A stretch of 64,000 nt of DNA, from assembly GCA_963822705.1 (NCBI GenBank), contig CAWGIX010000001.1, positions 124,001-188,000 on the forward strand, in the 5' to 3' direction. Positions 47,913-58,510 of the stretch are shown in pieces (position 1 is the first letter of the stretch; every line of letters begins with the position of its first letter). The notes beneath the pieces were generated by a model. That model was not told the DNA's origin and searched no databases. It was given only the letters and a program-made list of their open reading frames with translations. The DNA is from CAVRQM01 sp963822705. GTDB taxonomy: Bacteria > Pseudomonadota > Alphaproteobacteria > Acetobacterales > Acetobacteraceae. Made by a program: the position numbers and the translations under genes.

Positions 47913-49445
47913 CTACGCCCCCACGCCGAGGCGAATGCCGTGCTCGCCAAAATACCGGTCCAGGGCACTCGGCGCGTCGGAGGCATCGGCCAGCGCCACA
48001 TAGGTGTCAGGCCGCAGCAGATAGAGCGCGTCGCGTGCCAGACCCGCCGCCTTGTGCGCCGGCTTCCACTCGAAAACGTGCAGCGGCACGTCCCGGTCGG
48101 TGCACCAGGTCGAAAGCGCATTGCCGGCGTGTCCATAGACATGCACCTGCCAACTCATGGCCGACAACGGAGCGAAATTATCCACCCCGTCGCTCGACAC
48201 CCAGGGCAGCCGGTCGCCGCCACGCACGTCTCCGGCCGATCCGGCGCTCAGCGGGGACTTGCGATAGTTCAGCGTGATCTGCGAGACCGTGCGAAACATG
48301 AACTCGCGCACCGGTTTCAGGGCGACAAGTTTCGGAAGTACCAGCGGTGCGAGACGCGTGCGCACGATGTCGGCGATCCGGCCGTCGGCGGTGACGAAAC
48401 TGAATCCGCGGTCGGTGGTCGACACCAGCCGCCGGGCAAAACCGATCCGCTCGGCTTCGTAACTGTCCAGCAGCCGGTCCGGCGCGCAGCCGGCCAACAC
48501 CGCCGCCAGCTTCCAGGCGAGGTTGATCGCGTCGCCGATGCCGGTGTTCATGCCCTGCCCGCCGGCCGGGCTATGGATGTGCGCGGCGTCGCCCAGCAGG
48601 AACGCACGACCTTTGCGGAATTGCTCCGTCACGCGATGGTGGACGCGATAGGTCGAGAACCAGTTCACCGCCTTGACCTGTAGCTTCATGTGCTCGATGG
48701 CGCGGCGGCTGACGTCATCGAATTTCAGCGTGTCGGCATGTTCGGCCCGCTCGTCGCTGACCGTGCCGATCAGGCGCGCCCGTCCTTCCCCGGCCAACGG
48801 GAAGACCGCCAAGAAATCGGCTTGGTCCAGATCGATGTTCAGTTCGCCGTTGACCGCGGGTCCGCTGGCCTCGACGTCCGCGACATAGAAAACCTGCCGA
48901 TACGTTCCGCCCGGAAAGCCTGCGCCAATGGTTTCCCGCACGATCGAACGGGCACCGTCGCAACCGGCGATATACTTCGCCTCGCACGCATCCTCCTGCT
49001 CGTCCGGTCCGCGCAGGCGGGCGGTGACGTGGTCCCCATCATCGGAAAATTGCGTCAGCTCGGTGCGGCGCTCCACAAAAACGCCGAGTTTCTCCAGGCG
49101 TTCGATCAGCAACCGCTCGTGCTGGTCTTGCGGGAAAATTTCCAGGAAGGAAAATTTCGTCAGGCCTTTGCCCACCGTTTCGAACGGCAGCCGGGCGGCC
49201 TGCTCACCATTCACCCAAAGATTGACCGCCGGCACCTTGTGGCCACGCTCGACAACGGTGTCGGCGAGGTCGAGCTGGCGATACAGTTCCAGGGTTCGCG
49301 CCTGCACCGCCAGCGCGCGCGAGGTCGTGCCCGGTTCGGCGGTCTTGTCGATGATCCGTAGCCTGACTCCCAGCTTGGTGAGCCAGAGCGCCAGGACGAG
49401 GCCGGTAGGGCCGGCGCCGACGATCAGAACATCGGTGCGTGTCAT
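47913..49445 (-). CDS. FAD-dependent aromatic monooxygenase (PheA/TfdB/UbiH-like)
   Basis: A 510-residue flavoprotein hydroxylase. The FAD motif is DVLIVGAGPTGLVLALWLTKLG, the DG motif is YIAGCDGARSIVRETIG, and the second FAD motif is FLLGDAAHIHSPAGGQGMNTGIGDA. The C-terminal thioredoxin-like stretch with RVG-type features is present (HVFEWKPAHKAAGLARDALY, LRPDTYVALADAS). Such enzymes hydroxylate phenols or related rings. Longer upstream frames exist but the ATG at 49445 is the natural start (MTRTDVLIVGAG). Substrate unknown. Divergent from the ROK kinase. Confidence 0.92.
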   Translation of the reverse strand: MTRTDVLIVGAGPTGLVLALWLTKLGVRLRIIDKTAEPGTTSRALAVQARTLELYRQLDLADTVVERGHKVPAVNLWVNGEQAARLPFETVGKGLTKFSFLEIFPQDQHERLLIERLEKLGVFVERRTELTQFSDDGDHVTARLRGPDEQEDACEAKYIAGCDGARSIVRETIGAGFPGGTYRQVFYVADVEASGPAVNGELNIDLDQADFLAVFPLAGEGRARLIGTVSDERAEHADTLKFDDVSRRAIEHMKLQVKAVNWFSTYRVHHRVTEQFRKGRAFLLGDAAHIHSPAGGQGMNTGIGDAINLAWKLAAVLAGCAPDRLLDSYEAERIGFARRLVSTTDRGFSFVTADGRIADIVRTRLAPLVLPKLVALKPVREFMFRTVSQITLNYRKSPLSAGSAGDVRGGDRLPWVSSDGVDNFAPLSAMSWQVHVYGHAGNALSTWCTDRDVPLHVFEWKPAHKAAGLARDALYLLRPDTYVALADASDAPSALDRYFGEHGIRLGVGA

Positions 49446-49547
49446 GTCGCCCTCCCTTCGTCGGGTTGGCCGGGTGGCATCTGGCGCCGACGGCGATAGC
49501 AGGGAACAGTAGCAAGGCGAACAGCCAAACAGTCGAGGGTGCTGCAC

Positions 49548-50316
49548 ATGCCCGGCCCAACAGAAAAGCTGACCCTTGCGATCGACATCGGAGGCACCCG
49601 CCTGAAGGCGGCGGTCCTGGACGGGCAGGGCAGCGTGGCCCGCGGGCCGGTGCGCATCGATACGCCGCGTCCCTCTCCACCGGAACAGGGTCCTCAGTGC
49701 CCTTCTGGGGCTTGCAGGGCAGCTGGGAGCGTTCGACCGTATCTCGGTAGGCTTCCCCGGCGTGGTCCGCCACGGCGAAGTGCGAACGGCCCCCAATCTC
49801 GGCACGCCGGTCTGGCGCGGGTTTCCGCTCGCGGCGACGCTGGCCGCTCAACTCGGCCGTCCGGTGAGGCTGCTGAACGATGCCAGTGTTCAAGGGCTCG
49901 GTGTCATCGCCGGAACCGGAGTCGAATGCGTCATCACCTTGGGTACCGGCCTCGGCTTCGCGTTGTTTGACGACGGCCGCCTGGCACCGCACCTCGAGCT
50001 ATCCCAACACCCCGTCCGTGGCGACAAGACCTATGACCAGTATCTCGGCACCGCCGCTCTGCGCGACGTGGGCCCGCAGCGCTGGAATCGACGCGTCGCC
50101 CGCAGCATCGGGTTTATTACGACGCTGGTCGGCTACGATGGCCTGTATCTCGGCGGCGGCAACGCCAAGCACATCACCTTCGACCTGCCTCCGGGGGTGA
50201 AAATAGTCTCAAACCAGGCCGGCATTACCGGCGGAGTGCGGCTATGGGATCCGCTATTGGACCCGGCGTTTGCCGCCAGCCCGGCTGCTGCGCCTCACGA
50301 ATTCGTTGCGGAATGA
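49548..50316 (+). CDS. ROK-family sugar kinase (one frameshift)
   Basis: About 255 residues starting MPGPTEKLTLAIDIGGTRLK, the ATP-phosphate motif of ROK proteins. After a frame change near 49690 come ISVGFPGVVRHGEVRTAPNL, LNDASVQGLGVI, the ROK-type TLGTGLGFALFDDG and ELSQHPVRGDKTYDQYLG. The C-terminal part YDGLYLGGGNAKHI matches polyphosphate- or ATP-glucokinase-like ROK members. Sugar and phosphate donor are not decided. It is divergent from the flavin monooxygenase with a 102-base gap. Confidence 0.85.
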
Positions 50317-50466
50317 CAAAGACGTGGCCGATGCGGGAAGTCGGCCGGCGGACCGGGCGACGCGGTATCAGCTAGCACCCGCCACCACGGCCGGGCTGGC
50401 CCGAAAGCGGCCGGCCGGGGTTAACGACGTTTCTGCTGATAAGGGTGCCGAACCCGGTCACGTTCC

Positions 50467-51639
50467 CTATCGCCTGGAGCCACGAGGCGAAGCCGGCAGC
50501 AAGGCTGGGGTGGCCCTTGATTTCCTGGGCCGCTGTGCAACGCCCGACCGGAGCACGGATTTGACCTCGTTCAGCGCGCGCGCGAACGTTTCGCAGACCA
50601 GTGCTCGAGATACCAGATACGCCTCGTTGAGCCCGCCGGGGCTCGATATTTTCAGGCCGCTGTCCTGCATGACCGGGATTTGCCGGTTGTGCTTGAACCG
50701 GCGATCCCGCGTACCGTCCTTGTTGGCTTTCGCCCAGGTCTCGCCCACGATTTCCAAATCATCGGGGATGGCGCCGGAATCCGAGAACCTGATCCCGGTT
50801 GCCTCCACCGAAAGCTCCGCAAAATCCACCAGCGCAAAATCATCGCGCGACTGCATCAGCACAAAACCCGGATAGACGTAGGCGGTGGTCCGTCCGCCAC
50901 GCGTCTCGAATGCGAGCGGCCGATCGGTGGTTCGCACGAGCCGGCTCGCTTCCCGAGTCAGTCCCACCGGCTTGCGACCGACCACGGTTTCCGCCCAGGC
51001 GCGGGCGCGGACACGGTCGATCTTCTGCTCGGTCTCCACGCTCCAGACCCGGCTGGATGCCCGCAACGTATCGAATGCCTGCTGCATGCGCCGATACGGT
51101 CCGGCAATCTCGGTTTTCATGTCGAAATCGACAGATATGACGGTGTTGGCAAGATTGGCCTGCAACGTGGCGATTTCCGCCTGGCGGTTCATTATGCCCA
51201 TAGCCGTTGCGCGCCGGACCGACGGAACTAGCGCCGTCAGCGATATCCAGGTCGCGACGTGCTTGGTTTGCGCCCAGGCGAGCTGGAGACGGGCCTTGCG
51301 CAACTCCCAGCCGATTTCGGCCCGGCGCCGTTCCGTGCCGAGCAGAAGCTGCTTGAGACTGGCCAGGCCGGCAGAGGTCATGCCGGCCATATCGCCACTT
51401 CCGTATTCGATTTTTGTTCCCGGTATCAAAAACGGATCGGTCGGCAACGGACCATCATCGGGGTGATGCGAGACGTAGCGGCTGCGTGACACGCCGTCCG
51501 CGCCAGCCCCATCCGCCCGGACTCGGCGCACGGTCGAGGAGGCGGCCTGGCCGCCGATCGTGGTGCTGACGCCGGTCCCGCTCAGCGTGATTTTTACCGA
51601 CGGAACCGTGGTGAGAAGGCTGCGGAATCGGCTGGCCAT
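50467..51639 (-). CDS. hypothetical protein with DUF4236-like N-terminus
   Basis: A 390-residue protein starting MASRFRSLLTTVPSVKITLSG. The first 60 residues resemble DUF4236 (short beta hairpins with GTGVSTTIGGQAASSTVRRV). The middle is helical (TSAGLASLKQLLLGTERRR, RLQLAWAQTKHVATWISL) and may be coiled coil. The C-terminal part GGRTTAYVYPGFVLMQSRDD and LVDFAELSVEATGIRF looks like a distinct alpha/beta domain. No signal peptide or transmembrane segment. Not recognised as a whole. It stands before psuK on the same strand with an 88-base gap. Confidence 0.6.
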   Translation of the reverse strand: MASRFRSLLTTVPSVKITLSGTGVSTTIGGQAASSTVRRVRADGAGADGVSRSRYVSHHPDDGPLPTDPFLIPGTKIEYGSGDMAGMTSAGLASLKQLLLGTERRRAEIGWELRKARLQLAWAQTKHVATWISLTALVPSVRRATAMGIMNRQAEIATLQANLANTVISVDFDMKTEIAGPYRRMQQAFDTLRASSRVWSVETEQKIDRVRARAWAETVVGRKPVGLTREASRLVRTTDRPLAFETRGGRTTAYVYPGFVLMQSRDDFALVDFAELSVEATGIRFSDSGAIPDDLEIVGETWAKANKDGTRDRRFKHNRQIPVMQDSGLKISSPGGLNEAYLVSRALVCETFARALNEVKSVLRSGVAQRPRKSRATPALLPASPRGSRR

Positions 51640-51727
51640 GGCTCCTCGGTTCGACCACCGCCGCCGGTATGGGATCAATCCCGCCGGTCATCAACGAACG
51701 ACGGCGGGATCGGCGCGAACCCCTGGT

Positions 51728-52573
51728 TCAGAGGGGCGGACGGCCCCCGTCGGTCGCCAGCGCCATCGCGGCGGCGGCGCTTGCCTCGCGCAGGCAGTCC
51801 ACCAGGGATTTGCCGCTCAGGTGCGCAACCAAGAATCCGGCGGTGAACGCATCGCCGGCGCCGATCGTGTCCGCCACGGCGATCTGCGGCGCGTCCACGC
51901 GCACCACGGCGCCGGCCGATAGGGCGCGCGCGCCGGCCGCACCTTCAGTCACGACGAGCATGCAGGTGGCGGGCGGGACTTGGCCCAAAAGCGCGGCCTC
52001 GGCGTGGTTGGCAAAACAAATTCCCGCATTTTCCGCCCGCGAGAAAAATGCGGCGGCACCCATCCGCTCGAGATAAAGCCGCGAGCCCGCATCGACGCTG
52101 AATTTGACACCTCGTGCGCGCGCCGCGTCCATGAGTCGCAGCGCGGCTTCGCGCGGCCCGGCGGCGGAGAGCGTGTGGCCCGAGACATGCAGCCACCGCG
52201 CCTCATCCAGCAGAGATTCCGGCAGGTCGGCGCCGCAGAGGTGCATATTGGCTCCGCGATCGGTATAAAAACTGCGCTCGCCATCGCCGTCGATGATGGC
52301 CACAGTCGTTCCGGTGGGCGCGGCCTCGTCGGCGGCCAAATGCGGGGTTGCGCCGTAGCGGAGAAACAGCGCGCGCTGCCCTTCGGCATGGCGCGCCCCG
52401 ACCCGTCCCGCGAATGCGACGGCACCGCCGAGATGGCCGATCCAGCACGCGATGTTCGCCCCCGACCCGCCTTGCCGCAGCACGATTCCGGCCGGGCAGT
52501 CCGTGCCCTGCGCGAGCGGCCCCACGGGGCGCACGATAACGTCGGTCATCACGTCGCCCACCACCACAATCAT
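51728..52573 (-). CDS. psuK: pseudouridine kinase (PfkB family)
   Basis: A 281-residue PfkB-type kinase. It starts MIVVVGDVMTDVIVRP with the family N-terminus. The substrate stretch is GGSGANIACWIGHLGGAVAFAG, and the C-terminal ATP/anion-hole motif is VADTIGAGDAFTAGFLVAHL with the catalytic Asp. On its own it would be called a ribokinase-like sugar kinase; the pairing with psuG in a 4-base overlap assigns it to pseudouridine to pseudouridine-5'-phosphate. Intact. Confidence 0.9.
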   Translation of the reverse strand: MIVVVGDVMTDVIVRPVGPLAQGTDCPAGIVLRQGGSGANIACWIGHLGGAVAFAGRVGARHAEGQRALFLRYGATPHLAADEAAPTGTTVAIIDGDGERSFYTDRGANMHLCGADLPESLLDEARWLHVSGHTLSAAGPREAALRLMDAARARGVKFSVDAGSRLYLERMGAAAFFSRAENAGICFANHAEAALLGQVPPATCMLVVTEGAAGARALSAGAVVRVDAPQIAVADTIGAGDAFTAGFLVAHLSGKSLVDCLREASAAAAMALATDGGRPPL

Positions 52574-53475
52574 GCGGGGGCGGCCAGGGCCACGGCGATC
52601 TCCGCCGCCAGCCGGGCGTTGTTGCGGATCAGTGCTACGTTGGCCGCGACGCTGCGGCCGGTGGTGCGCGCCGCCACCCGGCTCAACAGGAACGGCGTCG
52701 CTTGCTTGCCGGCGATACCCTGTGTCTCGGCTTCCTGAACTGCCTCGGCGATCACCGCTTCGATTTCCGTTTCTGCCATGGCGTGCTCCGTCGGCACCGG
52801 ATTGGCGACCAACAGTCCGCCGCGCATGCGCAGGTTACGCTGCGCCGCGATGACGGCAGCAACTTCTTCGGGGGTGTCGCAGCCGTGCTCCAGTGCCTCG
52901 CCGCTGTCACGGGCAAAGAATGCCGGGAATGTGTGGGTCCTGTAGCCGATCACGGGCACGCCTTGGGTTTCCAGGAACTCCAGCGTTTTGGGAATGTCCA
53001 GGATTGACTTGCATCCTGCGCATACCACCGCAATGGGCGAGGCTGCCAGTTCCAGCAGGTCGGCGGAAATGTCAAAGCTGCGCTCGGCACCGCGATGCAC
53101 GCCCCCGATGCCGCCGGTGGCAAATACGGCGATCCCGGCGCGCGCGGCCAGGAACATGGTCGCGGCGACCGTGGTGCCGGCAGTGCGGCCCTGGGCCACG
53201 CAGGCGGCGAGATCGCGCCGCCCGGCTTTGAGGGCGACTCCGCCTTTGGCCAGCGCCTCCAGCTCCGGCAGGAAGAGCCCGATGCGGCAGCGCCCGTCGA
53301 TGACGGCGATGGTGGCGGGTATGGCGCCTGCCGCACGAGCTTCCTGCTCGGCCTGCACGGCGGTGTGGGCGTTGTCCGGATAGGCCAGGCCGTGGGTGAT
53401 CAGGGTGGATTCCAGCGCCACCACCGGGCGGCCGGATGCCAGGGCTGCCGCCACCTCAGGCGATATGTCCAGCAT
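52570..53475 (-). CDS. psuG: pseudouridine-5'-phosphate glycosidase
   Basis: A 301-residue enzyme that cleaves pseudouridine-5'-phosphate to uracil and ribose-5-phosphate. The family signature stretch PVVALESTLITHGLAYP is at the N-terminus. The catalytic region contains GTTVAATMFLAARAGIAVFATGGIGGVHRGAE and LELAASPIAVVCAGCKSILD, with the core Lys. The C-terminus has NPVPTEHAMAETEIEAVI. Its stop overlaps psuK by 4 bases, so psuG-psuK form a pseudouridine salvage operon. The start overlaps the divergent membrane-protein gene by 2 bases. Confidence 0.96.
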   Translation of the reverse strand: MLDISPEVAAALASGRPVVALESTLITHGLAYPDNAHTAVQAEQEARAAGAIPATIAVIDGRCRIGLFLPELEALAKGGVALKAGRRDLAACVAQGRTAGTTVAATMFLAARAGIAVFATGGIGGVHRGAERSFDISADLLELAASPIAVVCAGCKSILDIPKTLEFLETQGVPVIGYRTHTFPAFFARDSGEALEHGCDTPEEVAAVIAAQRNLRMRGGLLVANPVPTEHAMAETEIEAVIAEAVQEAETQGIAGKQATPFLLSRVAARTTGRSVAANVALIRNNARLAAEIAVALAAPA

Positions 53476-55072
53476 GGCAACCTCTTTCACGGCCGGTCCG
53501 CCTGCGTCATACGCTGGAGCACGCAAGCCCGGGAGCGCCGCCCTGCCGAATTTCTGCAACCGCGTCCCTGCCGGCTCCGCGTGGCTTTCGCTCTTCGTCG
53601 TGGCCGTCGGCGCGCTGCCGGTGCTGGCCGCCAGCCCGGCGCCGTTGCAGGACTGGGGCTACCACCTGGCCCGGGTGCATATCGAAGCCGGGCTGCTGCT
53701 GACGGGCGATCCGTTTTGGGCTCGGTTCTATCGGCTCGACACGTTCCTGGTTCCGAACGCGGCGCTCGACCTCGGCATTTTGGGGCTACACCGGGCGGGT
53801 CTCGGCATCGAGGCGGCGGGGCAGCTGTTCCTGCTACTGACCTATGCCGTCTTCGTCACAGGATTCTGCGGCCTGGCACGGCGGATGGACGCAATGGACG
53901 CGCAAAAGCCTGTGCTGGCGGTGCTGCTGTTCTACTGCCTCACGCTGTTCTGGGGTCTGGTGAACTACATGTTGGGCGTGGGCCTGATGCTGGTGCTGCT
54001 GGCGCTGTGGTTGCCCGCAAGAGGCTGGCGGCGGCTGGCGATCGCGGCGGGCGGGATGGCGCTGCTGCTCCTCGTGCATCTGGTGGCGGCATTGGTATTC
54101 GCGGGCCTGCTCGCCTGTTTCGATCTGCCGCGTCTCGTCCAGCGCAAAGCCCCGCTGGCGGGCTGCGCCTCGGCGCCTGCCGCGATGCTGGTCGTCGCGA
54201 TGCGTGCCACGCCGGGGCAGAGTGGCGGCGGGTTCGGGGCCACCTATACCGGTGCCGGATCGCCGCTCGATTTTTTGGCCTGGAAGCTCGGACTGTGGGG
54301 AAAAACGTTGCTCGGCGGCGGGTTTCTGCAGGACGGGCTCAGCCTGGTTGCACTGGTTGTCGCGGCTTGCGTCATCGGGCGGGGCCGTCCGCGATGGTCG
54401 CTTGGCGCTGCGTTTGCAGTTGCTGCGTTGTTTGCGCTGGCCCTGGCCGCCCCGGAACGGCTTGGCAAGGGCTCGCTGCTGGACCTGCGGCTGGCCGTGC
54501 TGCCGCTGATCGTCGGCGCCGCCTGCGCGCGGCTGTCGTGGAGCAACATCCGTGTCCGCCGGGTCGCGGTAGTCGTGCTGGCACTGACGGTGATCGTACG
54601 CACATCCGTGCTGGCTTGGGAGTGGCACAACGCGGGCAAAGTCTTTGCGGCGTTTGACCGCGAGGTAGAAAAATTGCCCGCAGGCAGCCTCATGATGATG
54701 GCCTATGGCACGAAGCTGCAGACCTTGACGTGGCAGCAAGTCTGGTCGCCGCCGATCATTCCCATTGCCGCGCAGTCGGTGGCCCACGGCCTGTTCATGC
54801 CGGCGGTATTTGCCATCCAGGGCCAGCATCCCATCGTCCTGCGCGACGAGTTCCATGGCTGGGAACAGCCCTGGGACCTGACCGATGCGGCGCATCTGCA
54901 CGCCGCCGCCGCCCGCATTGCCCCGCTTTGCGACGGGCGGTTCGCGGGCGTGTTCCTGACCGTGCTGTATCCGGGCGACCTCGCGTTTCTGCCCGCGTCT
55001 TCAGTGCTGCACGTCCAGCGCGATTTTCTGGTGCTCGACGGCTGCCGGCTGGCACCTCACGATCCCGCTTGA
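53474..55072 (+). CDS. polytopic membrane protein of unknown function
   Basis: About 532 residues from ATG 53474, but the first 45 are low-complexity and the start may be later. The body holds about eight to ten hydrophobic segments: WLSLFVVAVGALPVLAA, LTLFWGLVNYMLGVGLMLVL, LALWLPARGWRRLAIAAGG, AMLLL-type LLLVHLVAALVFAGLLA and ALTVIVRTSVLAWEWHN. The last 130 residues are soluble (LPAGSLMMMAYGTKLQTL, QGQHPIVLRDEFHGWEQPWDL). It resembles glycosyltransferase-like or PMT-type membrane proteins but no DxD-type catalytic motif is clear. Divergent from psuG. Confidence 0.7.
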   Translation: MATSFTAGPPASYAGARKPGSAALPNFCNRVPAGSAWLSLFVVAVGALPVLAASPAPLQDWGYHLARVHIEAGLLLTGDPFWARFYRLDTFLVPNAALDLGILGLHRAGLGIEAAGQLFLLLTYAVFVTGFCGLARRMDAMDAQKPVLAVLLFYCLTLFWGLVNYMLGVGLMLVLLALWLPARGWRRLAIAAGGMALLLLVHLVAALVFAGLLACFDLPRLVQRKAPLAGCASAPAAMLVVAMRATPGQSGGGFGATYTGAGSPLDFLAWKLGLWGKTLLGGGFLQDGLSLVALVVAACVIGRGRPRWSLGAAFAVAALFALALAAPERLGKGSLLDLRLAVLPLIVGAACARLSWSNIRVRRVAVVVLALTVIVRTSVLAWEWHNAGKVFAAFDREVEKLPAGSLMMMAYGTKLQTLTWQQVWSPPIIPIAAQSVAHGLFMPAVFAIQGQHPIVLRDEFHGWEQPWDLTDAAHLHAAAARIAPLCDGRFAGVFLTVLYPGDLAFLPASSVLHVQRDFLVLDGCRLAPHDPA

Positions 55073-55188
55073 CCTGTGTTTGGGCGGTTTCGGTGTTGGG
55101 GGAATTGGCGGATCATCTGTGGCCGGCGATCATTTCGTCGTACGCTTCGGGAATCATTTGCTCAGACTACGCCGCAAGAACCTTGCGC

Positions 55189-58100
55189 TCAGGCGTAACG
55201 CCGCAAATCCAAGGTCCGCGGATATTCCCGCCCCCGGTCGGCTTCGTTGGCGCCGGCCGGCTCCGGCATTTCTCCGGGGGTATGGCCGAACGGGAAAAAC
55301 CGCTCCCGCCGCCGCGCCTCGGCCTCGTTCGCGTTCACCGGATAGGTCTCGTAACTGCGACCGCCCGGATGCGCGACATGATGCGTGGCTCCGCCCAAGC
55401 TACGGCCGGACCAGCGATCAAAAATGTCGAACACCAGTGGCGTCTGTGCCGGAATGGCCGGGTGCAATGCGTTCGCTGGCGCCCAGGCCTTGAAACGCAC
55501 TCCCGCAACGAATTCGCCCTCGCGTTCGGTCGCGGCCAGCGGCACCGCGCGACCGTTGCACGCCAGCGCGAACCGCTCCGGTTCCCAGAATGACACCCGA
55601 ACCTGCAGGCGCTCGGCCGAACTGTCGACAAAACGCACTGTGCCGCCGGCCGCAGGGTCCTCGCCCAGCACATGCCACGGCTCCAGCGCGTGGCGCAGTT
55701 CCAGTTCTGTCCCATGCACCGACACGCTGCCGACCACGGGAAAACGGAACGCGAAATGCGGCTGGTACCACGCCGAGTCGAGTGCCGCACCCCACCCGGC
55801 CAGTTCTTCCAATGCATCGGCAAAATCCTGCTCGCACCAATAGGGCAGCATGAAATCGTCATGCAGCCGCGACCCCCAGCGCACCAGCCGCCGCTGGTAC
55901 GGATGCTGCCAGAACGCCGCCACCGCGGCACGCATCAGCAGCATCTGCGCGGCCGACATTTTTGCGTGCGGCGGCATTTCAAAAGCGCGGAATTCCACCA
56001 GCCCGCGCCGGCCGCCGCTGCCGTTCGGGTCGAACATCTTGTCGATGCAGAATTCCGTGCGGTGGGTATTGCCCTGCATGTCAGCCAGAATGTTGCGCAG
56101 CAGCCGGTCGGTCATCCAGGGCGGCACGGAGCGGAACGGCGCGATCTGCGCGAACGCAATCTCCAATTCGTTCAGCGCATCGTCGCGCGCCTCGTCGATG
56201 CGCGGGTGCTGGCTCATCGGGCCGATGAACAGGCCGGAAAACGCGAACGACAGACTCGGGTGGTTGTGCCAAAAACCCAGCAAACTTTTCAGCAGATCGG
56301 GCCGGCGCAGAAACGGCGAGTTTTCCGCCTTCGCCGCCCCCATCACCACGTGGTTGCCACCGCCGGTGCCGACGTGGCGCCCATCGAGCATGAATTTCTC
56401 CGCACGCAAGCCGGTGGCGCGCGCGGCGTCATACAGTTGCTCGGTGCGCTCGACGTGCTCCGGCCAAGTGTGAGCGGGATGCACGTTCACCTCGATCACG
56501 CCGGGATCCGGGGTGACGGAAAAGCGCAAAAACCGGTCGTCGTCCTCGGGGTCGTAGCCCTCCAGCATTATTTTTGTACCGAGCTCTTCGGCGGTGGCCT
56601 CGATGGCCGCCACCAGGTCGATCCAGTCTTCGGCCTCATACAGCGGCGGCAAGAACACGCTCAGCAGTCCGCCGCGCGGTTCCACGGCCAGCGCCGTGCG
56701 CACCAAGTTTGGTTCGTTGCAGCCGATTTCCGGGAGCCGATCCTGGGGCACGCGCGGATCGGCGTGAGATGTTTTTGGGCCATTGGGGTGAGCACGGCGC
56801 AAAGCTGCCTGCGTCGGCAAGGGTGGGCGCGGCGCGGACGGGTCGCGTGGAAACTCTTTTTCGATGGCTTCGGGATCGGCCCAGGGCAGGCTTTCGAGTG
56901 GCAGCCGCAGACCGATATGGCTGTCGCCCGGCACCAGGAACAGCGTGTCGTTGCGCAAAAACCATTTTCCCGACTGCCAGCGCCGGGTGCCATTGTTGCC
57001 GACGCGCCGCAACGGCAGCACGCTGCCGACAGCCGCGGCGAGACCTTGTGCAAACACCCGTGCCATGCGCGCCCGCGCCAGCGGATCGCGCAACTTGCTG
57101 TCCTCGACGACGACGTTCGCGGGCAGCCGCGCCTCGCGCCACAAATAGTAGTGCACGTCCTCGTGCGCGGGCAGCACGTGCGACGGGTCTACTTGCAGCC
57201 GCTCGGCCAGTGCGGCGGCGAAACCGCGCGCCTGATCGGGACCGGCAATACCGCGGTCGCGGTCGGGGTCGGCCAGCAGTGCGGGATCGCACCACACCGG
57301 ATCGCCATCGCGCCGGCCGATGGCGTGCAGCACCCAGCGCGGCAGCTGCTCGCCCGGGTAGTGCTTGCCCATGCCGTGCAGCAGTGCCGCACCGGGCGTC
57401 CAGGCCGGCATCAGCCGGCGGATCAGTTTTCCGGCGCGGCCGCGCTTGGTGGGACCCAGCGCATCGGCGGTCCACTCCGGGGCCTCGTTGTCCTCGCCCG
57501 CGACAAAGGTCGGCTCGCCGCCGAACGTGAGGCGCACATCGCCGGCGGTCAGCAGGCGGTCGATCTTTTGGCCGGCGGCCAAAATCTCCTGCCACTGCCG
57601 GTCGGTGTACGGTTTCGTGACCCGCGGGGTTTCGACCACCCGGCGGACCTGCATGGCCACATCGAACTCCACCTTGCTCTCGCTCACCAACCCGCTGATC
57701 GGCGCCGCCGACTGTGGAGACGGACTCGCAGCGAGCGGAATGTGCCCCTCGCCCGCGAGCAGGCCGGAGGTGGCGTCGAACCCGATCCATCCGGCGCCCG
57801 GCAGATACACTTCGGCCCAGGCATGCAGATCGCAAAAATCGGCGGTCGGACCCTCCGGCCCTTCCAGCGGTTTCTGGTCGGCCACGAGCTGGATCAGATA
57901 TCCGGACACGAATCGCGCGGCAAAACCCAGATGGCGCAGCAGTTGCACCAACAGCCAGGCCGAATCCCGACAGCTGCCCTGGGCTTGCGCCAGCGTCTCC
58001 TCGGGCGACAGCACGCCGGCTTCCATGCGCACGATGTAGGCGACACGCTGCTGCACTGTGCGGTTCAGATGCACCAGCATGTCGATGGTCCGCTGCTTTT

Positions 58101-58510
58101 GCCGCGGCACCTCAGCCAGCATCGCCGAGAGCAGCGGTCCAGGCGGCAGGGTGACGCGGAACGGCGCCAGTTCTTCCTCCAGCGCCGGGTCGGAGGCAAA
58201 CGGGTATTCTTCCGCCTGCGGTTCGAGAAAGAAGTCGAACGGATTGACCGTGGCCATGTCGGCCACCAAGTCGACGGCGACGTCAAAATGACTGACGCGC
58301 TCGGGAAACACCACGCGGGCCAGGAAATTGCCCTGCGGGTCCTGCTGCCAGTTCAAAAAATGCGGTTCCGGCGCGAACTCTTAGCGTGTAGGCCAAAATG
58401 GCCGTCCGCGCGTGCGGGGCGGGGCGCAGGCGAATGGTCTGCGGGCCTAACGAAACCAAGCGATCGTAGCGATACGAGGTGCGATGCGTCAGGGCCGCGT
58501 GGATCGACAT
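55189..58510 (-). CDS. large transglutaminase/DUF2126 protein (about 1100 residues, one frameshift)
   Basis: Starts MSIHAALTHRTSYRYDRLVSLGPQTIRLRP, then a frame change near 58375 leads to PHFLNWQQDPQGNFLARVVF. Transglutaminase core: LAQAQGSCRDSAWLLVQLLRHL (catalytic Cys), DLHAWAEVYLPGAGWIGFDATSGLL (His and Asp). The C-terminal 800 residues form the DUF2126 region, with HVLPAHEDVHYYLWREAR, GGGNHVVMGAAKAENSPFLRRPDLLKS and DFADALEELAGWGAALDS. Length and domain order match the family found with alpha-E and ATP-grasp proteins in many bacteria; those are not adjacent. The start overlaps the end of the upstream FAD oxidoreductase gene by 22 bases, same strand. Proposed as a peptidase-like enzyme; substrate unknown. 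Confidence 0.9.
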
